A DNA stretch of 64,000 bases, from contig CAIIXF020000009.1 in assembly GCA_903813345.2 (NCBI GenBank), positions 11,218,530 to 11,282,529 of the forward strand. Direction: 5' to 3'. The position numbers and the translations under genes were made by a program. This DNA is from Owenia fusiformis (Eukaryota > Annelida > Polychaeta > Sabellida > Oweniidae). The notes under the pieces are model-generated. The model was not told the origin of the DNA. It saw only the letters and a list, made by a program, of their open reading frames with translations, and made no database searches. Numbering within the stretch: the first letter of the stretch is position 1; each line of letters starts with the position of its first letter. Positions 21,877-31,539 of the stretch are shown in pieces.

Positions 21877-22393
21877 AAGGACAACTGAAATAGCTTTTCT
21901 CAACTTGCAGCTACAAAAATGCGGTTTTCTCCATTGTAAGCCCACCGTAGAATTCTTGCGATAGCCATTATAAAATAAATGTTAGATAACTGCTAACGGT
22001 CATAGATAACGAAATAAAACTAACCGATAAATCAAATTGGCCCCCACGTGATAAGTAACGTCATATACAAAATATAGCTTTGGTTTATTGGTTCCATAGA
22101 AATCACAACGTCACGGCAACCATAGAATTGTTGTGTAAACAAATAACAAAACATTTTGGCATTATGACGTCATGATCTAATGGACCAAAACGGGCCGTGT
22201 GGGGACCAGTGAGAGATCACGTGGGGGCCAATAACGTCACAACCAATTCGAATATTGCTTATTAAGCAGCTATAACAGTCGTTAGAGTGAAATAGTTTTC
22301 ACAATACTGATGAGAAAACATGTCCAAATACATCTATCAAAAAATTATATTGATTCCTTTAGGTTAAAAATACCATTTCATATCTGCTTTAAT
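21877..22393. mobile_element. probable MITE with palindromic E-box/CRE core
   Basis: The ends are weakly inverted (ttaaaggacaactgaaat; atttcatatctgctttaa). The core has a strong inverted repeat, attggcccccacgtgat at 22037 and atcacgtgggggccaat at 22216, each with CACGTG. It also has TGACGTCA at 22165-22172 and further acgtca motifs. No open frame. Confidence 0.55.
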
Positions 22394-23740
22394 ATTTTCA
22401 ATTGAAATGAAACTAAGTGTTATCTAACATACCATGATATTTGACATTTAAGAGTGTCCTGCTTTTAATTTGAACAAGTTTCATTTCGAAAATATCAGAT
22501 GTTCGATTGCACAAGTGTCAAAGTCCTGGATGATGAAATCACAGGTCTTAGACCAATCGGAAGAATGGTTTCCTTTTGATATAGGACATTGAAACATGTC
22601 TGCATAAAATAAACTGTAGATAAGATAATTTTTTTTCAAAGTTATTGAATAATTTTTAGGATCCACACGCTCTTTAAATATACATAGGAAGTAATTGTTT
22701 TATCAGTTGAGAGGTTTTCAAAGCACATGTGTTTTGCGGTGAAGTGCTACGAATTGTATCGGTATCATATTTTTCTCCGAATACTTAGTAATAATCAATT
22801 AATTAGATATTGACACAACTTTCTGACAAATATAAATCACATCACATGTTAGTTATTGTTTTATTTCAAGTATAGGTTTCCTTTTTAAAACGCCTATATC
22901 TGGACATTGAATGAATGTTAAAAAGCAGATATATAGAGTAATTTTCTCAAAATTTTAATTAATTAATAATTTCCATAATAACCCATCTTTGAACTTATAA
23001 TGAAGTAACTGTTTCATTAGAAGAAATGTTAATTTTGGAACAATTTCTCAAAATTAATAAAGAGATATAGACTACAATACTTTTGTTTTGATTATTAGAT
23101 TTATGATTTTATGATACAAGGATGTCTGACTTACATGCATTTAGAACCAGGATTTTGGTTTTTCAAAAAAGAAACTATGATTAAGTTGTACTTTTGTTTT
23201 AGTTTTTCGATCTAATTGCCTATATCAGAATGTCAGATTTGTCATTCAGTTTTTGAGTATTAAACTTTATTTGTTTTACATATTAATATGTACCTTATCA
23301 ATTAAGTGTCAGTGCTATTAAAATAAATAACCTTTCATCTCCAAATAGGATAATGTCATTGAATAATAATCATAATTTACCATAATTATGTTTTTGACAA
23401 GCAAATGTATTTGAACTATCCAGGGGTTGTTTTAGGTACAATCTTAATTTACGATTCTTAGAAAACCATTGTCTACTTCTTGACAGCCTATGAATCCCGC
23501 TATGAATTGGGATCAAATCCAGACTAGCAGTTTAGATTGCAGACTAGATTGTGGCAAAATATGCCACGCCACACCTTCTCATTGTTACCACAATGATATA
23601 TTCTCCACTAAAACAAAAAATGAAATAACCTGTCTAATTTGAATCCTCCTGAGTCAAGGTAAAGAATGGATTGTTGCTATTTCAAGCTTCCTTAATAAGT
23701 GAGAAGATAATAAGAAAAAGGGAGATAATAAAAAAAAAGT
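22394..23740. other. intronic DNA, no gene seen
   Basis: AT-rich, no supported feature up to the 41-bp minisatellite. Confidence 0.5.
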
Positions 23741-23986
23741 GTTCACATTGAAATGTTTAGATTCGAGTAGAGGTGTTCAATGTTCACATTGAAGTGTTTG
23801 GATTCGAGTAGAGGTGTTCAGTGTTCACATTGAAGTGTTTGGATTCGAGTAGAGGTGTTCAGTGTTCACATTGAAGTGTTTGGATTCGAGTAGAGGTGTT
23901 CAGTGTTCACATTGAAGTGTTTGGATTTGAGTAGAGGTGTTCAGTGTTCACATTGAAGTGTTTGGATTAGAGTAGAGGTGTTCAGA
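23741..23986 (+). repeat. 41-bp minisatellite, 6 copies, next to exon K
   Basis: Six units starting at 23741, 23782, 23823, 23864, 23905 and 23946 (gttcacattgaagtgtttgg, then attcgagtagaggtgttcagt), nearly identical. The array ends 62 bases before the exon K acceptor side begins. Confidence 0.95.
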
Positions 23987-24047
23987 TATACTGGTTTTCC
24001 TGTAATAATCTATCAAGTTTATGATATACTATTACTTGTTTTTCCAG

Positions 24048-24204
24048 GTGAGCTTGAAGGTTGTACGTCTAATGAAACAATCTGGAGAAATGACCCAGAG
24101 GCGGAGAGATGTCCTGAAGAATCGTCACTGGCCATCATCTTATTCGCCATCTATATGATGGTCAGCAATGTGCTGCTCCTTAACCTGCTTATTGCCCTCT
24201 TCAG
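24048..24204 (+). CDS. TRPM: TRPM exon K: outer pore loop and S6
   Basis: Phase 1 to phase 2. GELEGCTSNETIWRNDPEAE then RCPEES is the extracellular pore loop. Its two cysteines and CPE match TRPM2, where they form a disulfide, and NET is a possible N-glycosylation site. S6 is ILFAIYMMVSNVLLLNLLIA followed by LF, a near-exact TRPM2-type S6. The exon end and its donor are repeated five times in the intron. Confidence 0.97.
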
Positions 24205-24339
24205 GTAGGTCATTCTTATTGCCCTCTTCAGGTAGGTCATTCTTATTGCCCTCTTTAAGTAGGTCATTCTTATTGCCCTCTTTAGGAAGGTCATTCTCAT
24301 TGCCCTCCTTAGGTTGGTCATTCTTATAGCCCTCTTCAG
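24188..24339 (+). repeat. 27-bp tandem repeat spanning a splice donor (exonic copy plus 5)
   Basis: The last bases of exon K (cttattgccctcttcag) and the donor gtaggtcatt repeat with a 27-base period, ending at 24204, 24231, 24258, 24285, 24312 and 24339. Donors are GTAGGT, GTAGGT, GTAGGT, GAAGGT (broken), GTTGGT and GTAGGC. Reading past the first donor gives an immediate TAG. Confidence 0.95.
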
Positions 24340-24673
24340 GTAGGCCATCCTTGTAAAACGAAAACTCAAAAAGATAGAACAGAGATATCCCATTTCTGAA
24401 TACCTCTTAATTTGAAAAATATCACAAATTCAAATTCAGCAATGGCTTTGAGTTACATTATTTCTATTTTCATTTATTCTTAATAAGTTTAAATAAGGAA
24501 ACTGAGAAACAACTTTATTAGTTTCGTTTTAAATACAAATGAAAAAAAGAGAGTCATTTAAATGTAAGCAATGTCATTATGGTACTGATATCAGTTGTTA
24601 TCTTTTTATGAGCCTAGACAGGAAAACTGGCCAAAGTGGCCTTATTGTATTTAGACTCTGTCTTTTAAATTAT

Positions 24674-25053
24674 ACAGTAAAGCCTGAGTAAGTGGAAAAC
24701 CTTGTTACCTCAAAGTGGTGGCCAGGTTGAAGAACATGTTCCTCTTAATATACTAGATACATTTTACAATAATAAATGAGTGTGGGTAAGTGTTCTACTT
24801 ATGGGGGTGTTCCACTTACATAGCAGTGATCTCCCCAGTTTTAAAGCAAGAGGGCGCAGCATCCACCTGAAATTTTGAAAAAATGCCTGCACCCAACTGA
24901 TTATTCATTTGCACCCACTTGAAAATGGCAAAAATAATGAAAAATTGGCAAATTTTGGTCTGAATTGTGAAAATAAAAAATTTGCATCCACTTGAGAAAA
25001 ATTCTGTGGGGAACACTGTATATTGTGTTGTTCCACTTTTCACATTTTACTGT
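24674..25053. mobile_element. ACAGTAAA-type MITE hosting a nested MITE
   Basis: Outer ends are acagtaaagcctgagtaagtgg and the inverted ccacttttcacattttactgt. Another MITE is inserted at 24824-25018. A fragment of the same family may lie at 3305-3415. Confidence 0.7.
24824..25018. mobile_element. MITE, AGTGATCTCCCC family, copy 2 (nested)
   Basis: Ends cagtgatctccccag and ctgtggggaacactg, with interior like that of 16257-16460. It interrupts the element at 24674-25053, so it is the younger insertion. Confidence 0.78.
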
Positions 25054-25193
25054 GTGTCACATTAACATATTTGCCATTGTTGAATCAGTCAATGTCAATT
25101 TAAAATAATATTTTCTGTTCGAATATGTTTTGTGAGAAAAGGCACGCTTCTAAGATGCATTTCAAAACATTTCTTTTTGTTTGTTTGTTTTAG

Positions 25194-25381
25194 CCATACC
25201 TTTGAAAAGGTGCAAGAGAATTCTGAGAAAGTGTGGCGCTTCTACAGGTACAACTTGATCTATGAATACTTTGATCGCCCAACTCTGGCCCCTCCATTGA
25301 TCATCCTGAGCCATATCGCCCGCATCATCATGTTCTTCATCTATGCCTGTCGAAGTGATATGACCAAGAGTCATGCTTTCA
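25194..25381 (+). CDS. TRPM: TRPM exon L: TRP helix and C-terminal rib region
   Basis: Phase 2 to phase 1 between gttttAG and GTAAGT. VWRFYRYNLIYEYFDRPTLA followed by PPLIILSHI matches the TRP helix and the invariant RP..APP.I.LSH of TRPM channels. The TRP helix couples the S4-S5 linker to the S6 gate. A further hydrophobic stretch (IIMFFIYAC) and a basic end follow. Confidence 0.97.
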
Positions 25382-25800
25382 GTAAGTGACATTTTGCGTG
25401 TTAATTTCTTGACTAATTATACACAAACATTGACTCCGATATTGTTACCAAAGTGATATATCTTGAAAGCCTGTGATTATGTATTGGAAATGAAGCAGAA
25501 CTCATGCAATACTTTTTTTTGTTTTCAATAAATGATTTTGTTTACAGTAAATGGTTGTGTTTGCTCTTCCTAAAAAATAAGCTTAAAGACGATCAGGCAG
25601 ACTGGCCATCTTTCCCAAAAAAAATAATTGTTGAATAAATAGACTTTGCAATCTATAATTTATAGCTTTAGGTATCCAAAATATTGACGCCAGTTCTTTC
25701 GTTAAATTCATTGGAAATTGTGTTGCAACAATATATCTTGAAAGCCCATGATTAGGCATTGGAAATAGAGCAGAAATCAATACGTTAAGATTTTGTTTTC
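25382..25800. other. intron after exon L, no gene
   Basis: AT-rich, with no supported feature except a near-duplicate segment (atatatcttgaaagcc near 25456 and 25732). Confidence 0.5.
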
Positions 25801-26212
25801 AATAAATGATTTTGTTTTCAGTAAATGATTGTGACAAAGTGTGTTTTTCAATAAGTGATTGTGACACAGTGTGTTTTCAGAAAATCATTGTGCCTTAGCG
25901 TATTTTCAGTAATTGGATGTGCCATATAATGTTTTCATTAAATCAATGTACAGTGAGTTTTGAATGGATTATTGTGCCATTTTGTGTTTTCAATCAATAA
26001 TTGTGCCAAATTGTCTTATCAAGAAATGATTGTGCCAAATTGTGTTTTCACTCAATTGTTGTTTTCGATAAATGATTGTACCAAATTATGTTTCCAGGAA
26101 ATGATTGTGCCAAAGTGTACTTTCAATTAATGATTGTGCCAAAGTGTATTTTCAATAAATGATTGTGTCAAATTGTGTTTCCATGAAATGATTGTGCCAA
26201 ATTTTGTTGCAG
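25800..26212 (+). repeat. degenerate 28-35-bp tandem repeat running into the exon M acceptor
   Basis: A dozen or so diverged units of the type ttttcaataaatgattgtgcc plus aaattgtg. The last unit becomes gattgtgccaaattttgttgcAG, so the acceptor of exon M lies inside the repeat pattern. Several units contain ttttcag, a possible decoy acceptor. Confidence 0.85.
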
Positions 26213-26345
26213 AGAAATACCTTAGCAAAGAGGAATATAACAAACTCACAGCATTTGAGAGAGCAGGCATGGAAGAATATCTACTACATGCACAACAATT
26301 GCACCATGAGCACATTGAGAACAAAGTCAGCGCAACTGGAGAAAG
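26213..26345 (+). CDS. TRPM: TRPM exon M: post-TRP connecting helix
   Basis: Phase 1 to phase 2. KKYLSKEEYNKLTAFERAGM followed by EEYLLHAQQLHHEHIENKVS matches the TRPM segment L..eE...L..fE....e.Yl, a charged helix between the rib helix and the coiled-coil pole. Followed by GTAACA. A 25-kb intron begins here. Confidence 0.94.
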
Positions 26346-26380
26346 GTAACATTATTTAAACAAGGCATTAACATGACAAA

Positions 26381-28232
26381 ATGTCACCACCTAAAACAAT
26401 TTGGTCAATTTAAAGCAAGTTGGAAAATACCTTTTGACCTTAAGAAGGTTTGATTTGAACTTCTTAAAACATGTAGATGATTTTGAAAAAAAAATTCGTC
26501 AATTTGAAGCAAGTTGAAAAAATACCTCTTTGACTTTTTTTTACATTGAGAAGGTCATTGAAGGTCAAATGTCAAATGTAAAGTCAGATTTGAACTTCTG
26601 AGAACATGTAGATGATTTTGAAAAAAAAATTAAGTAAATTTGAAGCAAGTTGAAAAAAGACCTTTTTGACCTTGAAAAGGTCATTGAAGGTCAAATGTCA
26701 AATCTAAAGTCAGATTTGAACTTCTGAGAACATGTAGATGATTTTGAAGAAAAAAATTAGTCAATTTGAAGCAAGTTGAAAAAAGACCTTTTTGACCTTG
26801 AGAAGGTCATTGAAGGTCACAGGACAAATCTAAAGTCAGATTTGAACTTCTGAGAACTTGTAAACGTCAAATTTGAACTTCTGAAAAGATGTAGACGATT
26901 TTGAAAAAAAAAGTTGGTCAATTTGAAGCAAGTTGAAAACAGACCTTTTTGACCTTTTTTGACCTTGAGAAGGTCATTGAAGGTCAAATGTCAAATCTAA
27001 AGTCAGATTTGAATTTCTGAGAACATGTAGATGATTTTGAAAAAAAAAATTAGTCAATTTGAAGCAAGTTGAAAAAATACCTTTTTGACCTTTTTTTACC
27101 TTGAGAAGGACATTGAAGGTCAAATGTCAAATCTAAAGTCAAATCTAAAGTCATATTTGAATTTCTGAGAACATGAAGATGATTTTGAAAAAAAAATTTA
27201 GTCAATTTGAAGCAAGATGAAAAAAGACCTTTTTGACCTTTTTGGACATTGAGAAGGTCATTGAAGGTCAAATGTCTAATCTAAAGTCAGATTTGAATTT
27301 CTGAGAACATGTAGATGATTTTGAAAAAAAATTTAGTCAATTAGAAGCAAGTTGAAAAAAGACCTTTTTGACCTTTTTTGACTTTGAGAAGGTCATTGAA
27401 GGTCAAATGTCAAATCTTAAGTCAAATCTTAAGTCAGATTTGAATTTCTGAGAACACGTAGATGATTTTTAAAATTTTTTTTAGTCAATTTGAAGCAAGT
27501 TGAAAACAGACCTTTTTGACCTTTTTTGACCTTGAGAAGGTCATTGAAGGTCAAATGTCAAATCTAAAGTCAGATTTGAATTTCTGAGAACATGTAGATG
27601 ATTTTGAAAAAAAAATTTAGTCAATTTGAAGCAAGTTGAAAAAAGACCTTTTTGACCTTTTTTGACTTTGAGAAGGTCATTGAAGGTCAAATGTCAAATC
27701 TTAAGTCAAATCTTAAGTCAGATTTGAATTTCTGAGAACACATAGATGATTTTGAAAAAAAAATTTAGTCAATTTGAAGCAAGTTGAAAACAGACCTTTT
27801 TGACCTTTTTGACCTTGAGAAGGTCATTGAAGGTCAAATGTCAAATCTAAAGTCAGATTTGAAGGTTAAATGTCAAATCTAAAGTCAAATCTAAAGTCAG
27901 ATTTGAATTTCTGAGAACATATAGATGATTTTGAAAAAAAATTTAGTCAATGTGAAGCAAGTTGAAAAAAGACCTTTTTGACCTTGAGAAGGTCATTGAA
28001 GGTCAAATGTCAAATCTAAAGTCAGATTTGAACTTCTGAGAACATGTAGATGATTTAGAAAAAAATTGAAGTCAGTCTAAACAGTATTTGTTAAGTTATA
28101 GGAAGTTGTAAGAAATTGTTACAGACGCCGGACGCCAACCACCAACCGCCGGACGCCGGACGCCAACCACCAACCGCCGTCGCAAAAAAAACGGAGACCA
28201 TAACAATATGTCACCACTTTTGGTGGTGACAT
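26381..28232. mobile_element. tandem-repeat element bounded by ATGTCACCAC
   Basis: Begins atgtcaccacctaaaac, 36 bases after the exon M donor, and ends in a perfect hairpin atgtcaccac-ttttg-gtggtgacat at 28208-28232. The core is about 12 monomers of 120-160 bp (gaacatgtagatgattttga, tcaatttgaagcaagttgaa, gaccttgagaaggtcattga). A GC-rich tract of cgccggacgcc repeats precedes the hairpin. The layout resembles pearl/Helentron-like elements; there is no coding capacity. Confidence 0.8.
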
Positions 28233-28329
28233 AATAGTGTATAAGTAGAAATATTTATTATTACTGTGTATGACATTCAATGAAATCACATTGATCCAAA
28301 CTTGGGGCGGCTATCCATGATGCTGATGG

Positions 28330-29410
28330 TGCTTGACTTGATACATGCTCACACATCCAGTTTCCACACTTATGGAGGGGAGTGTAGATCATTTGATACT
28401 TGCTCCCACATCCAGTTTCAACACTTATGGAGGGGAGTGTAGATCATTTGATACATGCTCACACATCCAGTTGCCACACTTATGGAGGGGAGTGTAGATC
28501 ATTTGATACTTGCTCCCACATCCAGTTTCAACACTAATGGAGGGGAGTGTAGATCATTTGATACATGCTCACACATCCAGTTGCCACACTTATGGAAGGG
28601 AGTGTAGATCATTTGATACTTGCTCACACATCCAGTTGCCACACTTATGGAGGGGAGTGTAGATCATTTGATACTTGCTCACACATCCAGTTGCCACACT
28701 TATGGAGGGGAGTGTAGATCATTTGATACATGCTCACACATCCAGTTGCCACACTTATGGAGGGGAGTGTAGATCATTTGATACATGCTCACACATCCAG
28801 TTTCAACACTTATGGAGGGGAGTGTAGATCATTTGATACATGCTCACACATCCAGTTGCCACACTTATGGAGGGGAGTGTAGATCATTTGATACTTGCTC
28901 ACACATCCAGTTGCCACACTTATGGAGGGGAGTGTAGATCATTTGATACTTGCTAACACATCCTGTTTGCAACACTTATGGAGGGGAGTGTAGATCATTT
29001 GATACATGCTCACACATCCAGTTTCCACACTTATGGAGGGGAGTGTAGATAATTTTTTGATACTTGCTCACACATCCAGTTGCCACACTTATGGAGGGGA
29101 GTGTAAATCATTTGATACTTGCTCACACATCCAGTTTCCACACTTATGGAAGGGAGTGTAGATCATTTGATACTTGCTCACACATCCAGTTGCCACACTT
29201 ATGGAGGGGAGTGTAGATCATTTGATACTTGCTCACACATCCAAATGCCACACTTATGGAGGGGAGTGTAGATCATTTGATACTTGCTCACACATTCAGT
29301 TGCCACACTTATGGAGGGGAGTGTAGATCATTTGATACTTGCTCACACATTCAGTTGCCACACTTATGGAGGGGAGTGTAGATCATTTGATACTTGCTCA
29401 CACATCCTGT
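28330..29410 (+). repeat. 55-bp minisatellite, about 20 copies
   Basis: Units of the type cttatggaggggagtgtaga, tcatttgatacttgctcaca, catccagttgccaca. Units vary mainly at cttgct/catgct and at gttgcc/gtttca. An open frame crossing the last units (29284-29487) is a by-product of the repeat. Confidence 0.97.
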
Positions 29411-31027
29411 TGGGAGCAATAAAAAACCGCATTCATTTCTCACTGATTAGACAAAGTATTGATTCCATTTCCAGGTATTGTTTATAACAATGTGTAAAAT
29501 GATTTATATTTTCTGGCATGTTTCAAAGCCAATTTAATAACAAAACTCAAGAGGGATTTAGGAAAAGGGCATGTCTGTTCATCTCATGTTCAGAATTTTT
29601 TTTTTTGATTTTTGCACTTTGAAATACAATGTACATCAAAGCATGTGTTACCATGATGGCAGACAGGCCCATACCTGTAGCTAGGATTTGCCTAGGGGGT
29701 TCAATTGACAATTTTGGCCCAAATATGGCTAAAATCACAATTTTTGGCCCCCCTGGCTACGGGCCTGGCAGAGTATGATACAGAATGAAGTTCATCCCAA
29801 AGGCCAATTTGATCTCTAGAAATGTCACCCTTATTAATTTAAGGCAATAGACCTTTCCAATAAACTCTTCATCAATTTTGATTCGATTTTAAAGGTGTCA
29901 AGATCTCAACTTTTGTAAAAAAAATTGTTGTTTTATTAAAATAAAGAACAACAATGAAACAGATTGTCATTATATTTAGAGTAGTTGTTCAAATGAAGGG
30001 ATGCTTGAATGTTGAAAACATGTTTTGTTTATTCATTTTTTCATTCAGCGTAAATTCCAGTAAATCTTAACTTGTTTTTCTAAATACATGTCAAGGAGGC
30101 CTAGATAGTTGTACTTGCAGAATCGTGCAAGCATTATACCTTAATCGGAAACTCTAACGCTAACATCCTAATTGAAATCCTCTACATCGATGTAATTTTG
30201 TCAAGAAGCGACGTGTTTCAGGAAGTTCAAAAGTGAATATTTCATTGTTATTTTATCTTAACTGTGTCAAAGAAGCATAGATTGTCACTCAACCAGGAAG
30301 TCGTATTTCATGAGATTCATCTTTCATTTTAAGTATGTCATACATATCTACATGTGGGTGTAATTCTGCAATCAGGAAGTTATATTTCAAGAAATTCTGA
30401 AATAGTATTATTATTTTAATCCTCTTGGATTTTGAATTTAAATTGCAAGAATGACGATAAAATTCACTGATCAATGAACAATATCTTTCATAATTTCTAG
30501 CTTAAAGAAAATGTAATTTAGAAGAAATTAGTGTTTCTGTATTATATTATCAACAATAACAAACAAACAAACAATATAACAAACTATATACATGTACATG
30601 TGTACATCAAGATACCTTAAAAGGAATGTCTGAACTGAATAATCGTCAGCTCCTAGAAAATGTTGATATTTTAATATGATAAATCTTTTTCTGTCATAAT
30701 ATTTATGACGTTTTAATCAAGCGAAATCCTCCATGGTACCAATAAAGGAAGGTTCGAGGTGAATGACCCCTGGCACTTAGAAAATGTAATATTTTCTGAG
30801 AAAACTGTTACTCTATCAGAATATCCAGTTTATATACAATTCATCTGGTAATAACAAGGAAGGACTATCTAAGTTCAATAATTAGAAAAGATATTTGGAT
30901 GAAACAAACCCTTAAGTTTATAATGCTTATGAGGTATTTCATTATTTTTTGTATCTGAATCATTTGCACCTTCAGGGGAATAACAAATGTTATCAAAATC
31001 AATCTTCAACTTCAACTTGTTATGTCT
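29410..31027. other. intronic DNA with one MITE, no gene
   Basis: AT-rich; contains the GTAGCCAGG-type MITE at 29662-29769 and nothing else that can be supported. Confidence 0.5.
29662..29769. mobile_element. GTAGCCAGG-type MITE, copy 1
   Basis: Ends caggcccatacctgtagctagg and the inverted cctggctacgggcctgg, with ttgacaattttggcccaaatatgg shared with 39273-39443. Fragments of the same family lie at 54755-54815 and 55225-55263 (aatcctggctacgccactg). Ends of this kind are widespread in invertebrate hAT-type MITEs. Confidence 0.72.
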
Positions 31028-31156
31028 GGGTCACATTTGCTCTGATCCATCGGCCGGCGCCCGGCCGATTGAGTGTTTTTCGATATTGTATTCCCCTTTT
31101 GAGCAAAATACTCAATCGGCAGGGTGCCATTAGTAAAAATCGGAGCAAATGTGACC
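31028..31156. mobile_element. foldback MITE GGTCACATTTGCTC, copy 1
   Basis: Inverted ends gggtcacatttgctctga and cggagcaaatgtgacc. The inner arms are catcggccggcgcccggccg plus attgag and its inverted ctcaatcggcagggtgcc. Almost the whole 129 bp can fold on itself. Second copy at 39963-40093. Confidence 0.85.
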
Positions 31157-31339
31157 ACAACATTAATGAACAAACTAATGCACTGTAGATGCTTCTAACA
31201 GAGCTAATAGACCCATTTTAAAAAATTGGGACTTGAGTGTTCAAATGTGGAAAAGTGTTCAGACGCAGAAGTATTCACATATTGGTTGTTGACTTAAGAA
31301 AGGTATCAACATCAACATGTTTTTCTGCAATTTTCTTAA

Positions 31340-31537
31340 TAAATCATAAATGATTTACACTTAAATCATAAATGATTTACACTTAAATCATGAATGATTT
31401 ACACTTAAATCATAAATGATTTACACTTAAATCATGAATGATTTACACTTAGATCATGAATGATTTACACTTAAATCATGAATGATTTACACTTAAATCA
31501 TAACTGATTTACACTTAAATCATAACTGATTTACACG
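31340..31537 (+). repeat. 22-bp minisatellite, about 9 copies, with internal palindrome
   Basis: Unit ttacacttaaatcataaatgat; each unit contains aaatcat..atgattt, so each can form a small hairpin. Confidence 0.93.
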
Positions 31538-31539
31538 AA

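Noticed and set aside
28330-29410. CRISPR-like regularly spaced repeat
   Set aside because: Units are contiguous with no unique spacers, inside a eukaryotic intron; it is a minisatellite.
30949-31188. 79-codon + strand frame
   Set aside because: Its centre is the foldback MITE at 31028-31156 and it has no family resemblance.
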